From NCBI RefSeq assembly GCF_026341855.1, contig NZ_JAPENW010000002.1, forward strand, positions 1-64,000: DNA of 64,000 nt. The letters run 5' to 3'. The notes under the pieces were generated by a model. The model did not search any database. It was not told where the DNA came from and was given only the letters and a program-made list of their open reading frames with translations. The position numbers and the translations under genes were made by a program. Position 1 is the first letter of the stretch, and every line of letters starts with the position of its first letter. Origin of the DNA: Streptomyces sp. NBC_00568. GTDB taxonomy: Bacteria; Actinomycetota; Actinomycetes; Streptomycetales; Streptomycetaceae. Shown piece after piece: positions 8,484 to 16,078 of the stretch.

Positions 8484-9452
8484 TCAGGAGACGCGCAGGA
8501 GGGTGGTGGCGGGGCGGATCGCGGCGGGTCCGAACTTGGCGCGGATGCGGTCGCTGACTTCTTCGGCGACGAGGCGGGCTTCGCGTGTCCGGTCGAGGCT
8601 GATCTGTTCGGCTACCTGGTCGGCGGCGATCAGGTCTTCGCCTTTCAGCGTGATGGCGGTGATCCGGCCGCGCTGGAGTCCTGCCGCGTCGATCAGCCGG
8701 TACGCCATCGTGCGCAGGTCGTCGTCGTGTGCGGAGGCCTCCGCCAGCCGGCGGGTCTTCTCCCAGCTGGTGCCTCCGGCGAAGCGCAGGGTAAGGGTCA
8801 GCCCGCGGGCCGCCTGACCGCGGCGGCGCAGCTGCAGGGCGAGGGTGACGACCGTATCCAGGAGGGCGGCACGGACTGCGGCGCCGTCCAGGGTGTGCCG
8901 GGGAAAGGTGCGGCTCACGCTCGCGGTGGCGGGCAGGGTCCGTGGGACGACGGGGCGGGGGTCGATGCCGCGGGCCCGGTCGGCGGCCTGTCGTCCGGCG
9001 CGGCCGCCCAGGAGGCGCTGGACGGTGGCGGGCGGGATCGCGGCGAGCAGGCCGATGCGGTGGACGCCGTAGTCGTGCAGGGCCTGGGCCTGGCGGGGTC
9101 CGATGCCGTGCAGGGCCTCGACCGGAAGGGGTCCCAGCCAGTCCGCGACCTGATCGGGAGTGACGGCGAGGACGCCGCCGGGGCCGGGGTTCTGGCCGGA
9201 GGCGGTGGCGGCGACGGTGATGGACGGGCCGATCCCGACGCGGACGTCGACACCCAGCCTCGAGATGGTCCGTACTCGCAGCACCTCCCCCAGCCGGGCG
9301 GCTTCCACACCGTGGTAGCGCAGCGCGCCCCGGAGCTCCGCCAGGGCGGCGGTCGGGGGCAGTGCCTGGACGACCGGCGACAGCTCCGCCATCTGCTCCA
9401 GCACCTGCCGGTACAGGTCCTCCGGCAGCCGGTCCGGGCAGCGCACGTGCAT
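8484..9452 (-). CDS. DNA polymerase Y-family protein, ImuB-like, lacking catalytic acids
   Basis: A 322-aa protein of the actinobacterial DinB/ImuB-like group. The palm begins MHVRCPDRL, followed by LVQALPP-TAALAELRGALRY, helix-hairpin-helix segments (GPLPVEALHGIGPRQAQAL, then IGLLAAIPPATVQRLLG) and a C-terminal little-finger-type domain. The Asp/Glu residues that coordinate metal in true Y polymerases (DxD near the start, and SxDE) are not present. This argues for an accessory role like ImuB in translesion mutagenesis rather than catalysis. The start at 9452 is chosen because the longer frame runs over the promoter region and the divergent DUF6233 gene. A near-consensus LexA box lies 65 bases upstream. 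Confidence 0.85.
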   Translation of the reverse strand: MHVRCPDRLPEDLYRQVLEQMAELSPVVQALPPTAALAELRGALRYHGVEAARLGEVLRVRTISRLGVDVRVGIGPSITVAATASGQNPGPGGVLAVTPDQVADWLGPLPVEALHGIGPRQAQALHDYGVHRIGLLAAIPPATVQRLLGGRAGRQAADRARGIDPRPVVPRTLPATASVSRTFPRHTLDGAAVRAALLDTVVTLALQLRRRGQAARGLTLTLRFAGGTSWEKTRRLAEASAHDDDLRTMAYRLIDAAGLQRGRITAITLKGEDLIAADQVAEQISLDRTREARLVAEEVSDRIRAKFGPAAIRPATTLLRVS

Positions 9453-9517
9453 CACACTCGCCCCCTGCCGCCCCTTGGTCCCTGTCTCCACAGCACCCAC
9501 CTCCTCCACCCACACTA

Positions 9518-9533
9518 TCGAACTAGAATTCGA
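9518..9533. promoter_or_regulatory. candidate LexA (SOS) operator
   Basis: TCGAAC-TAGA-ATTCGA matches the actinobacterial SOS box TCGAAC-N4-GTTCGA at 11 of 12 defined positions. It sits in the 129-base region between the ImuB-like gene (minus strand) and the DUF6233 gene (plus strand), well placed to repress the former. Translesion polymerases are classic LexA targets. Binding is inferred. Confidence 0.65.
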
Positions 9534-9568
9534 ACACGCGAGGTGGCGAACCCGGGGACCTCTGGATC

Positions 9569-9584
9569 TAGAATCGGATACATG
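9569..9584 (+). promoter_or_regulatory. -10-like element directly upstream of a DUF6233 start (leaderless?)
   Basis: TAGAAT (9569-9574) lies seven bases before ATG 9582, the distance from a -10 box to a transcription start. The transcript would therefore begin at the start codon. No ribosome site is visible. The same layout and nearly the same letters occur at the second DUF6233 gene (13079-13094). No clear -35 box is seen. Confidence 0.4.
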
Positions 9585-9956
9585 TTCGATGACCTGCCGC
9601 CTGACCTGGCGCGACTGCTCACCCTGCGGGTGTGGCACGCCATGTGGCTGCAGCGCATCGACACCAAGATCGCCGCCCTCCAGGAGCGAGAGGCCGAACA
9701 AGAACAGGGCCGCCGAAACCGGCCCGCGGAACCGGACTGGGTCGTCGAACTCGGCATCGGCAACGGCCGCCCGCCCATCGAAGTGCACGTCGGCAGCTGC
9801 TACGCCGCCGGCAAACGACGGCGCCCCGTCCCACGCGACGAAGCACGCCGGCTCCTCACCTCAGGCGTACGCGCCTGCGGTCACTGCCAGCCCGACACCG
9901 CGCTGGAGATCCTCGACTTATCCGCCGGCTCAGCCCTCTCCACCGCGATGTGCTGA
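9582..9956 (+). CDS. DUF6233 family protein (copy 1)
   Basis: A 124-aa protein of the Streptomyces-restricted DUF6233 type. Features are an N-terminal helix (LPPDLARLLTLRVWHAMW), a charged region, the motif EPDWVVELGIG, then IEVHVGSCYAAGKRRRPV with a Cys, and a C-terminal CGHCQPDTALEILDL carrying a CxxC pair. The Cys and His placement suggests metal or DNA binding, but the function is unknown. It is divergent from the ImuB-like gene and shares the intergenic LexA box. No ribosome site is visible, so a leaderless transcript is likely. A paralogue lies at 13092. Confidence 0.75.
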   Translation: MFDDLPPDLARLLTLRVWHAMWLQRIDTKIAALQEREAEQEQGRRNRPAEPDWVVELGIGNGRPPIEVHVGSCYAAGKRRRPVPRDEARRLLTSGVRACGHCQPDTALEILDLSAGSALSTAMC

Positions 9957-10077
9957 CCGGCACCCTGCAACTTCTGGCCTCAGGCTGCTTTCGCGGTGAC
10001 CAATCCACCCATCACCCGAAACAGGACACTCTGATGACCAGCACTCCCCCGCCACCGGTCAGCGAACCGGGCCGTCG

Positions 10078-10423
10078 ACAGTCCCGGTCATCTGCTCCTC
10101 CTGCTGTTCGTTGTGGGGCGGGCGTCAGCCGTCCGCTGGGCTGCACGTGTCGCCGGAACTCGGCTGGCAGGTGTCGTCGTTCGGGGAGCAGTCCGGATCG
10201 CAGGGAGCAGCATCGGCCCGGCGCGGGACGCGCGCGGTCGCTTGCGCCCACGCGTCGCCGGTCAGGACCGAGGTGAGGCTCGTGTCCCGGATGCTGCCTG
10301 CGGTCAGGAACCGCCCGAGCTCGCACACGGCCACCTGGCCGTCCGGGAGGATCGCCGCCTTGCCGTCGCCGCACCGCCCGCACAGCGACGACACCGACGG
10401 CAGCGCGGTACGGGCGGCGTTGC
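10078..10423 (-). repeat. 345-bp direct repeat, copy 1
   Basis: Nearly identical to 40866-41210, with about 20 differences and a one-base length difference, in the same orientation 30.8 kb away. The repeat covers the first few codons of a methyltransferase gene and the last 100 codons of a radical SAM gene. In this copy the methyltransferase is cut after its start (MTGTV) and the radical SAM part continues further upstream. Confidence 0.85.
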
Positions 10424-10724
10424 CGACGGCCCGGACCCGGTCGACGCGTACGTCGTGGACGCCGAGGGCCTCCATCTCGGCGCGGGCCTGCCCAGCTCGC
10501 TGGCCGCCGCCCGTATCGACGATGCCGACGCTCACCCGGACACCGCGGCGCACGGCCTCGACGATGTTCGCGCGCGTCGCCGCATGAGAGCCGGCGCGTC
10601 CCGTGACCTCGTCGTGCTCGCCCGCGTCGTCGCTGTAGTACGAGGTGGCCAGGCTCACCTGCGGATGCTCGAAGAGCCGCCAATGTTCGGTGCGCACCCG
10701 GTACAGGTTGGAGTAGAACCAGCA
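10125..10724 (-). pseudogene. radical SAM peptide-maturase, middle and C-terminal fragment
   Basis: The open frame runs from a TGA at 10725 and reads WFYSNLYRVRTEHW, FEHPQVSLATSYYSDD, then CGRCGDGKAAILPDGQVAVC and a Cys-rich end (PCDPDCSPNDDTC). This is the second half of a radical SAM protein with SPASM-like auxiliary cysteines, of the kind that matures peptides. The N-terminal CxxxC...C cluster that binds the SAM iron-sulfur centre is missing; a matching N-terminal piece lies at 46476-46631. The fragment ends next to a five-codon stub of a methyltransferase start, the order seen intact at 39.7-41.2 kb. Confidence 0.7.
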
Positions 10725-10894
10725 TCACGCGCACTGATTGACGGAGCACCGACCATCTCGGATCGGAATCTCGCTCTGACCTGGTGGTATTGAGTGGTGC
10801 TGAGTTGGCTTCAGGTGACTCGCCTAGACTTCACTGCGCTCCCCACGCGCTCCCCGAGTCGTCCGCTCCCCAACCACTCCCCAGCCGAAGGCGG

Positions 10895-11134
10895 CTAGGT
10901 CAACGCTTCGCCGGCATGTCCGGGCACGTAGTCGAGCCCGTTCTGCCTTGCCACGACCCATCGCTCCTGCTCAAGTTCGATGACGCATTCCTGGCAGGCC
11001 CGGATTGGTTCTTCGTGGCCGTCGCGAGGACGGATCGTCTTGATACACGCCGTGAGGACATCACCCTTCTCCGGATGCCGGAAGCAGACCCCAGCTGCCC
11101 ACTCGTAGAGGTCGAGGATCTGCTGTCGGTCCAT
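10895..11134 (-). CDS. hypothetical protein, 79 aa
   Basis: A small protein starting at ATG 11134 (MDRQQILDLYEWAAGVCFRH) with a CxxC-like pair (IRACQEC) and an acidic/aromatic C-terminus. It reads like the small Streptomyces proteins often found near regulatory genes. Its start abuts the beginning of a plus-strand HTH fragment, so the two coding stretches meet head to head at about 11135, a probable recombination junction. No family was recognised. Confidence 0.5.
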   Translation of the reverse strand: MDRQQILDLYEWAAGVCFRHPEKGDVLTACIKTIRPRDGHEEPIRACQECVIELEQERWVVARQNGLDYVPGHAGEALT

Positions 11135-11140
11135 TCCGTC

Positions 11141-11479
11141 TTGCTGGCGACCGAGTTCGGGATCGCTCAGCCCACCGCGCAGAAGGTGCACCGCGGGCTG
11201 CGGGAGGAAGGGCTCATCGACGATCTGATCCGCCTTGAGCAAGCCGCCGTGGACGCGCATGCCCGGCTCCTGGAACTGCAGGAACGGTACGGCAGCCCCT
11301 CGGCGGGCGACGGCTGGACCGAAGAGCAGCACGCCGAGTACGGGGAGCTGTGGCAGGCCTGGCGGGAAGCGGCGCTGAAGTTCCATGCAGCGTTGCCTGG
11401 CGGTAGCGACCGGTACGCCGAAGAGATGCGAGTGAAAGCCGCTGTCCGGCATCCCTCCACCGCCGCCGAGGCGGCCTGA
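11141..11479 (+). CDS. GntR-like HTH fragment, start uncertain
   Basis: Residues reading LLATEFGIAQPTAQKVHRGL and then REEGL match the recognition part of a GntR-type winged helix. About 80 residues of helical, acidic sequence follow (LIRLEQAAVDAHARLLELQERY). The usual first helix and wing before the motif are missing. The frame upstream of about 11140 is the antisense of another gene, so this is probably an N-terminally truncated regulator. TTG 11141 is the first possible start. Regulation by it is doubtful. Confidence 0.4.
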   Translation: MLATEFGIAQPTAQKVHRGLREEGLIDDLIRLEQAAVDAHARLLELQERYGSPSAGDGWTEEQHAEYGELWQAWREAALKFHAALPGGSDRYAEEMRVKAAVRHPSTAAEAA

Positions 11480-11536
11480 CCTGCTGCGGGGGAAGGTAGC
11501 TCAGACAAGACGCCGATGCCGTGTCACCGTCGCGGC

Positions 11537-11731
11537 ATGGACAACGTGAAGCGGATCTACCGCCACTCCGAACAACGCCTCATTCCTAGGCGCCCCTGCC
11601 CCGACTGCAAGACCCCCATCCGTGGTCGCTGGGTGGAGCATGCCGGGATGACGGCTGATGTCGACCCCGAGGGCGACGTCACCTGGCACTGCTGGGGACC
11701 GACCTGTACCACCGGCAACAACGGCTTCTGA
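11537..11731 (+). CDS. small zinc-ribbon-like protein
   Basis: A 64-aa protein (MDNVKRIYRHSEQRL) with CPDC and, 25 residues later, WHCWGPTC, four cysteines spaced as in a zinc ribbon. ATG 11537 is preferred over 11516, which lacks a ribosome site. It ends 10 bases before a strong terminator hairpin. Function unknown. Confidence 0.5.
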   Translation: MDNVKRIYRHSEQRLIPRRPCPDCKTPIRGRWVEHAGMTADVDPEGDVTWHCWGPTCTTGNNGF

Positions 11732-11740
11732 CAGCAGCAA

Positions 11741-11772
11741 GCCCCGCGTCGGGCATCACTCCGGCGCGGGGC
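11741..11772 (+). terminator. intrinsic terminator hairpin
   Basis: GCCCCGCG ... CGCGGGGC, a perfect 8-bp stem with a 16-base loop, just after the zinc-ribbon gene. Confidence 0.6.
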
Positions 11773-11842
11773 ATCAGCAACAACCCGACTAGCTAGTCGT
11801 TATGTTGACGACCACTCTACGAGCCGCCACTGACAACGAGGG

Positions 11843-12256
11843 CTAGCAAGGCAACGACGACCATCGGTCTGGATCCGCGCACTCCGCAGCATCCGAATTC
11901 GCCTGGGCCTCCATGTTGTCCTTCGCTGTTTGAGCCGCAGCCCGCGTCTCAGCGTCGTAGCACGAGGGGTTCTGAAGGATCACATTCACCCAGGTCGCGC
12001 CCTGCTGCCGCCTCGCCTGCGCCTCGGCGTCCGTCGATGGCGTTGCTCCCGTAAGGCTCTTCCCCAAGCGGCCGGTCGTCTCTCGCGGCCCGGTGCAGTC
12101 CGCAGCTTTGGGGCCTGGATCGGGTGCCGTTGCCCGGCCGGCGACGAAGCCGCACGCCAGAGAACCGCCGACTAGGGCGACGGCAACAGCGATGAGCACG
12201 CCAGTGCGCTCCCGGTCCTTCTGCGGCACAGGTCTGGCGGGTTCGGCTTCAGCCAC
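11843..12256 (-). CDS. membrane-anchored extracytoplasmic hypothetical protein
   Basis: A 137-aa protein starting at GTG 12256 behind a GGGGGG ribosome site. A short basic tail (residues 1-17) is followed by one helix (GVLIAVAVALVGGSLACGF) and an exported domain with several Cys (ADCTGPRE, NPSCYDAE, ECADPD, SLPC) that could form disulfides. A lipobox-like ACG is present but no classical signal peptide cleavage context. Function unknown. Confidence 0.6.
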   Translation of the reverse strand: MAEAEPARPVPQKDRERTGVLIAVAVALVGGSLACGFVAGRATAPDPGPKAADCTGPRETTGRLGKSLTGATPSTDAEAQARRQQGATWVNVILQNPSCYDAETRAAAQTAKDNMEAQANSDAAECADPDRWSSLPC

Positions 12257-12359
12257 GGTGTCCCCCCTCGGAACGTTCGAGGGCAGGATCATAGACGCGC
12301 AGCAAGGTGCCCCTCGCCAACGGGGGACGGCAACGAGAGGCGGGGGCAGTCTCGCAGGC

Positions 12360-12473
12360 TCAGCGCGTCGACAGGTGGTACTCGTCGACGGGCGGGGCCT
12401 CCGCGAAGTCCGCGTCGACGTCCTCGAAGCCGTCCTCTTCTTCAACTACGACGGCGTCTTCCTCATGGATCAT
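12360..12473 (-). CDS. possible small acidic protein
   Basis: A 37-aa ORF (MIHEEDAVVVEEEDGFEDVD...) with striking Glu/Asp content, 20 bases downstream of a frameshifted small gene. Its acidic make-up is unusual for a chance frame here, but no ribosome site is evident. Confidence 0.25.
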   Translation of the reverse strand: MIHEEDAVVVEEEDGFEDVDADFAEAPPVDEYHLSTR

Positions 12474-12493
12474 GTGGGAAGCATGGCAGACCC

Positions 12494-12684
12494 TTACGAC
12501 TCCTGGGGCCAGGTCGTCAACGTCTCGCCCGCCTCCTCGTCGACGAGGTGATGCGCACGCCGGGCATGTCGCCGCGCTCGCCCACCCACGATGCGAACTG
12601 GCGCCGGGCGGCGGCCTCCTTGGACCACCAGCCCTGCATTGCCGGGCGGCCCTCGAGGTTGAGCGTGAGGTGGTAACGGTCCAC
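12494..12684 (-). pseudogene. frameshifted small hypothetical protein
   Basis: GTG 12684 begins four bases after the stop of the upstream gene. The frame reads VDRYHLTLNLEGRPAMQGWW, SKEAAARRQFASWVGERGDM and PGVRIT. One base out of register it continues as LVDEEAGETLTTWPQES and stops at 12494. Together they form a typical 60-residue Streptomyces small protein, so a single-base indel near 12545 has broken it. Function unknown. Confidence 0.5.
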
Positions 12685-12688
12685 GTGT

Positions 12689-13027
12689 TCAGCCTGCCTC
12701 GCGGTCGGCGAGCACGGTCAGCGCGACACCCGCGTCGACGGCTGCGGCCCGCAGGTCGGCGACGATCCCGTCCACCGTCGCGGGTACCCGGCTCGGCTGC
12801 ATGCCGACCGTGGCGAGGTAGCACGGGCAGCAGCGGTCGAGCCAGCACGGGCCACTGCCCGGTACGTCGACGACCCGGGTGAAGCGGGCCGGGGCAGCGC
12901 ACAGGGTGCACGCAACCGGTGACAGGCCCACACGCGCTGGGCCGGCCGTACCGCGGTGGTGCGCGGGCGCCGGGTCGAGGGTGGCCGAGTCCACTCCGAG
13001 GCGGAGCAGCAGGTCAGCGTCGGTCAT
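12689..13027 (-). CDS. Cys-containing hypothetical protein
   Basis: A 112-aa protein from ATG 13027 with ribosome site GGAGCAGG. The centre has two cysteine pairs (CTLCAAPARF and CWLDRCCPCYLA) that could bind zinc. The C-terminus is a helix ending VLADREAG. It is coupled to the broken gene at 12494-12684, with a four-base gap. It is divergent from the second DUF6233 gene. Family not recognised. Confidence 0.55.
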   Translation of the reverse strand: MTDADLLLRLGVDSATLDPAPAHHRGTAGPARVGLSPVACTLCAAPARFTRVVDVPGSGPCWLDRCCPCYLATVGMQPSRVPATVDGIVADLRAAAVDAGVALTVLADREAG

Positions 13028-13078
13028 GGCCTGCTCCTCTCGTCGGCCCCCTGGTATGCCGAGGGAAGAGTACAGCCG

Positions 13079-13094
13079 TAATATCGAACACGTG
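13079..13094 (+). promoter_or_regulatory. -10-like element at the second DUF6233 start
   Basis: TAATAT (13079-13084) is seven bases before GTG 13092. Aligned with 9569-9584, the two share the pattern TA-N2-ATCG-N-A-N-AC-N-TG up to the start codon. This suggests a common leaderless promoter type for both DUF6233 genes. It also overlaps a poor LexA-like match (TCGAAC-ACGT-GAACGA). Confidence 0.4.
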
Positions 13095-13433
13095 AACGAC
13101 TCACCCGTCCCTCGTCTCGACTTCCTGCACTTTCTCACCCGAGTCCAGGAGCAGGACCTCGACCGCACCCGCCGGTGGATCGCGGCAGAAGAGGAGCGAC
13201 AGCAGGAGAAGGAGCGCGGACGGCAAGCCCGGCCGCCGGCGCCCGAGTGGCTGCTCGAGCGGGGCCTCGACGGGCACACCCCACCCGTCTACGTCCACGT
13301 CGGCGACTGCCACATGGCAGGCAAGCGCAGCCGGGGCATCACGCAGGAGCAGGCGAGGCAGGCCCTCGGCGACCAGGTACCCGCCTGCACCCACTGCCGG
13401 CCGGACACAGAGCTGGGGATCATCGACGGCTGA
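13092..13433 (+). CDS. DUF6233 family protein (copy 2)
   Basis: A 113-aa paralogue of the gene at 9582. It has an N-terminal helix (LDFLHFLTRVQEQDLDRT), a basic linker, then APEWLLERGLDG, VYVHVGDCHMAGKRSRGI and the C-terminal ACTHCRPDTELGI with its CxxC. Copies 1 and 2 align over their full length, although the N-termini differ. GTG 13092 is the only sensible start and again lacks a ribosome site. The stop is one base from the stop of the convergent Ku gene. Confidence 0.75.
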   Translation: MNDSPVPRLDFLHFLTRVQEQDLDRTRRWIAAEEERQQEKERGRQARPPAPEWLLERGLDGHTPPVYVHVGDCHMAGKRSRGITQEQARQALGDQVPACTHCRPDTELGIIDG

Positions 13434-13434
13434 G

Positions 13435-14346
13435 TCAGGCGCTGCGCGACTTCCGACCGGTCGTCTTCTTGGCGGTCTTCTTCGCCGTGGTCTTCTTGGC
13501 GGCCGGCTTCTTCGCCGCCTTCTTCGTGGTCGTCTTCGGCATGTCGTGGACGGTGGCGTCCTCGCCGCGGGACGCCTTGGCCTTGGCGACGGACTCCTGA
13601 AGTGCGGCCATGAGGTCGACGATCTGCCCCGGGGTCTCGGGCTCTGCGGCCGTCGGCGGCTCGCGGTTCTCGCGCTTGGCGTCGATCATCTCCTCGACGG
13701 CCTGCGTGTACCGATCGGTGAACTCGCCGCCTTCGAGGTCGTCGATGGTCAGCCGGTCCATCAGCAGCATCGCCTCGTCGATCTCCTCATCGGTGAGCTC
13801 CACCTCGTCGGGGCGCAGCTCGGCCGGGTCGCGGATCTCGTCGTCCCACCGCATCGCATGCAGCACGATCACGTCGTCGCGGACCCGCAGCAGGCCCAGA
13901 CGCTCACGGCCGGACCAGGCGTACTTCGCGACGGCCACCTTGCTGCTCCGCTCGAGGGCCTTCCGCAACAAGGTGTACGGCTTGGCGGCGACCTGCCCGT
14001 CCGGCTCCAGGTAGTACCCGTCGCCGACACGGATCGGGTCGATGGACTCGGCGGGCATGAAGGCGAACAGTTCAATCGCTTTCGCGGTGGGCAGCGGCAT
14101 CTCCCGCAGCTCCTCCTCGAGCACGGGGATGAGCGTGTCCTTCGACAGCTGGTAGCCCTTGCCGATCTCCGAGTTCGATACCTCGCGGTCCTCGAGTTCG
14201 CAGATCTTCCGATTCCGCACCCGCCCCATGTCCTCCAGGTGGACCTGGTGGAAGTGGATCGAGTGGTCCTCCCGGGCGCTGACCACATGGATAGGCACCG
14301 TGACCAGGCCGAATGAGATGGCGCCGGACCAGATGGTTCGGGGCAT
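13435..14346 (-). CDS. ku: Ku protein, non-homologous end joining
   Basis: A 303-aa bacterial Ku homologue, which as a homodimeric ring binds DNA ends and recruits the ligase in end joining. It starts MPRTIWSGAISFGLVTVPI, the family signature, and continues through the Ku core (IELFAFMPAESIDPI, GYYLEPDG, RERLGLLRVRDDVIVLHAMRW). The Lys/Ala/Thr-rich tail (residues 265-303, repeated AKK units) is the DNA-binding extension common in Streptomyces Ku. Length is normal. The ligase remnant at the left edge may once have been its partner, but Streptomyces usually carry several ligases. Confidence 0.95.
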   Translation of the reverse strand: MPRTIWSGAISFGLVTVPIHVVSAREDHSIHFHQVHLEDMGRVRNRKICELEDREVSNSEIGKGYQLSKDTLIPVLEEELREMPLPTAKAIELFAFMPAESIDPIRVGDGYYLEPDGQVAAKPYTLLRKALERSSKVAVAKYAWSGRERLGLLRVRDDVIVLHAMRWDDEIRDPAELRPDEVELTDEEIDEAMLLMDRLTIDDLEGGEFTDRYTQAVEEMIDAKRENREPPTAAEPETPGQIVDLMAALQESVAKAKASRGEDATVHDMPKTTTKKAAKKPAAKKTTAKKTAKKTTGRKSRSA

Positions 14347-14430
14347 GGCAGACCTCCGCGATGTGCCCCGAGACCGTCAGGCTATGACCGGCAGAGTCCG
14401 CACGCGAGGTGGGGTACCTAGAACGCGCAT

Positions 14431-14461
14431 GCGCCCGGCCTACATCAGTCCGGCCGGGCGC
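14431..14461. terminator. terminator hairpin
   Basis: GCGCCCGGCC ... GGCCGGGCGC, a perfect 10-bp stem with an 11-base loop, between the HNH gene end and Ku start. Confidence 0.6.
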
Positions 14462-14472
14462 ACCGGGGGACA

Positions 14473-15135
14473 CTACGGCGCAGGCTCGAACTCCACGTCC
14501 TGCTGCCCACACCCCGCGGCGATATCCGCGAGGGCTGCCCGCTCCCGGTCGTCGACCGCCAGCTGCCAGCGCAGCTTCGTCGAAACCCAGTCCGCGGCAT
14601 ACGTGCAGCGCGTGTCCAGTAGCGGCGGCAGCCACTCGGCAGGATCCTGGTCGGCCTTCGACCGGTTGGTGCGCGCCGTTACCGCGACGAGGGAGCGCTC
14701 GGCGTCCAGGTCGTTTGCGTAGGCCTCGCGTCGCTCCGCGGTCCAGGCAGAAGCCCCGGAGTCCCAGGCTTCCGCGAGCGGCACCATGTGGTCGATGTCC
14801 AGACCGCCCGGCGCGGTCACGGTGACGCCGTCGTAGTACGAGTACCACTCCCCCGCCGTCACCCTGCAGCCGACTTCGACCGTGGGCTCGACGCGGGACT
14901 CGGCGATGAGGACTTCAGCGCGGGTGTTGCATCCGTCGCGGTCGGCGTCCACCCAGTGCTTGAAGGCCGTCCGCTGGTAGCCGTCACGGGACTCGACCGC
15001 CAACGGCAGCAGGGCAACGCCGTCTGTCAGAGGGAGCGTCTCGGCAGCCGGTGCAGCATGTGCGGTGGCGGGCGTAGCCGTGGGCAGGGCGAGGAGAGCG
15101 GCTGCCGTCACGGCACGCAACACGATCTTGAACAT
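14473..15135 (-). CDS. secreted HNH nuclease (DUF1524-type)
   Basis: A 220-aa exported protein. ATG 15135 gives a signal peptide (MFKIVLRAVTAAALLALP, cleavage near residue 27). The mature part carries LDIDHMVPLAEAWDSGAS, the His-metal motif of HNH-family nucleases with a DUF1524-type fold. Downstream are NDLDAERSLVAVTARTNRSK (Asn of the motif) and DPAEWLPP with a disulfide-like Cys pair (TRCTYAADW...GCGQ). Probably a secreted nuclease for nutrient or competitor DNA; the substrate is inferred. Such proteins are frequent in Streptomyces secretomes. Confidence 0.85.
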   Translation of the reverse strand: MFKIVLRAVTAAALLALPTATPATAHAAPAAETLPLTDGVALLPLAVESRDGYQRTAFKHWVDADRDGCNTRAEVLIAESRVEPTVEVGCRVTAGEWYSYYDGVTVTAPGGLDIDHMVPLAEAWDSGASAWTAERREAYANDLDAERSLVAVTARTNRSKADQDPAEWLPPLLDTRCTYAADWVSTKLRWQLAVDDRERAALADIAAGCGQQDVEFEPAP

Positions 15136-15263
15136 GGACCGTTGATACCGGTCACCCGGCAAACTGCGGTAGGGAACAGCTCGGGCATCACCCGAGTGCG
15201 GGGAACAGTCATACCAGCGTCAGCGCAGCCGCATGGCCTCCCGTGGAGAGCCGGGAGGAGCGG

Positions 15264-15298
15264 CGGGCCCCGCCCTCGCGGCAGCGCGGCGGGGCCCG
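15264..15298. terminator. GC-rich hairpin
   Basis: CGGGCCCCGCC ... GGCGGGGCCCG, an 11-bp perfect stem with a 13-base loop, in the intergenic region upstream of the secreted nuclease. It may terminate a transcript from the right. Confidence 0.45.
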
Positions 15299-15517
15299 GA
15301 GCGGGGACCTCACCCGGGGGTGGTGGATCCCGCGTGATCAACGATGCATCAGAACAAGCCATCGGGATAGATGCGTGACCGGAAGTATCTGTACGCACAG
15401 CGCCCGCCTTGAAAACGCGATCTCGTCGTAGCGGGGCCGAGGACGCGACCCGCCCGAACCCTGACCGCCCATCACCGAGTGAGGGGAAAGGTCGTACCGG
15501 CGCACGCATGCAGTTAG

Positions 15518-16078
15518 ATGACGGCTGTGGATCTGACCGTAGCTGCCCAAACAAGCCGTGATGTCGGCGACCGCATCGGATGGGACATGAGCGAGGGATG
15601 GGGCATGCTCGGCGCCGCTATCCTCGCTGGTATCTTCGCCATCGTCGCAGGTGTCATCGCTTACCGCGCCGGACGCCGCCAAGTCGCAGACCAGGGCCTC
15701 ATCGAACACCGGCACTGGCAACGGCAGAACAGGCTTGAGGCGTACCAGCGCATCCTCACCAGTTCCGATGCTTTCACCACCGCCATGGACGCGTGGCGCA
15801 TTCCGACGACGCGTGCATCCGCGAACCTTGGCGGGGCGCTGGAAACGCTGGCCGCAGCCGAGGCCGGAGTCCGACTCGTGGGGCCTGCGGAAATGCATAC
15901 CCCCGCCAAGGCCGTCGTGAATGCGGCAGGGGACGTGTATCGGCGAACACGCACCATCACGGGGGCCCTTCTGTTCATCCCACCCGCACAGTGGGTCCAG
16001 CTGTCCCAAGCCCTGATCAGCGCAACGAACCAGTTCGTCACCCAAGCCGCGACCGTTCTCGACACCCCAACTGAGTAG
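15518..16078 (+). CDS. single-pass membrane protein with coiled cytoplasmic domain
   Basis: A 186-aa protein of unknown function. A hydrophobic helix (GMLGAAILAGIFAIVAGVIAY) precedes RAGRRQVADQGLIEHRHWQR and a long helical C-terminal domain (RLEAYQRILTSSDAFTTAM...), a layout seen in many small Streptomyces and phage-associated proteins. ATG 15518 gives the full frame; ATG 15587 (MSEGWGML) puts the helix nearer the N-terminus and is an equally good start. Neither has a strong ribosome site. Confidence 0.55.
   Translation: MTAVDLTVAAQTSRDVGDRIGWDMSEGWGMLGAAILAGIFAIVAGVIAYRAGRRQVADQGLIEHRHWQRQNRLEAYQRILTSSDAFTTAMDAWRIPTTRASANLGGALETLAAAEAGVRLVGPAEMHTPAKAVVNAAGDVYRRTRTITGALLFIPPAQWVQLSQALISATNQFVTQAATVLDTPTE

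Noticed and set aside
8352..9581. 534-aa plus-strand ORF extending upstream of the DUF6233 gene
   Set aside because: The upstream part is antisense to the ImuB-like gene, which has clear family motifs. Only the 3' part from ATG 9582 is real.
13085..13100. LexA-like site TCGAAC-ACGT-GAACGA at the second DUF6233 gene
   Set aside because: The second half matches only four of six positions and overlaps the start codon. Too weak to call beside the 11/12 site at 9518.
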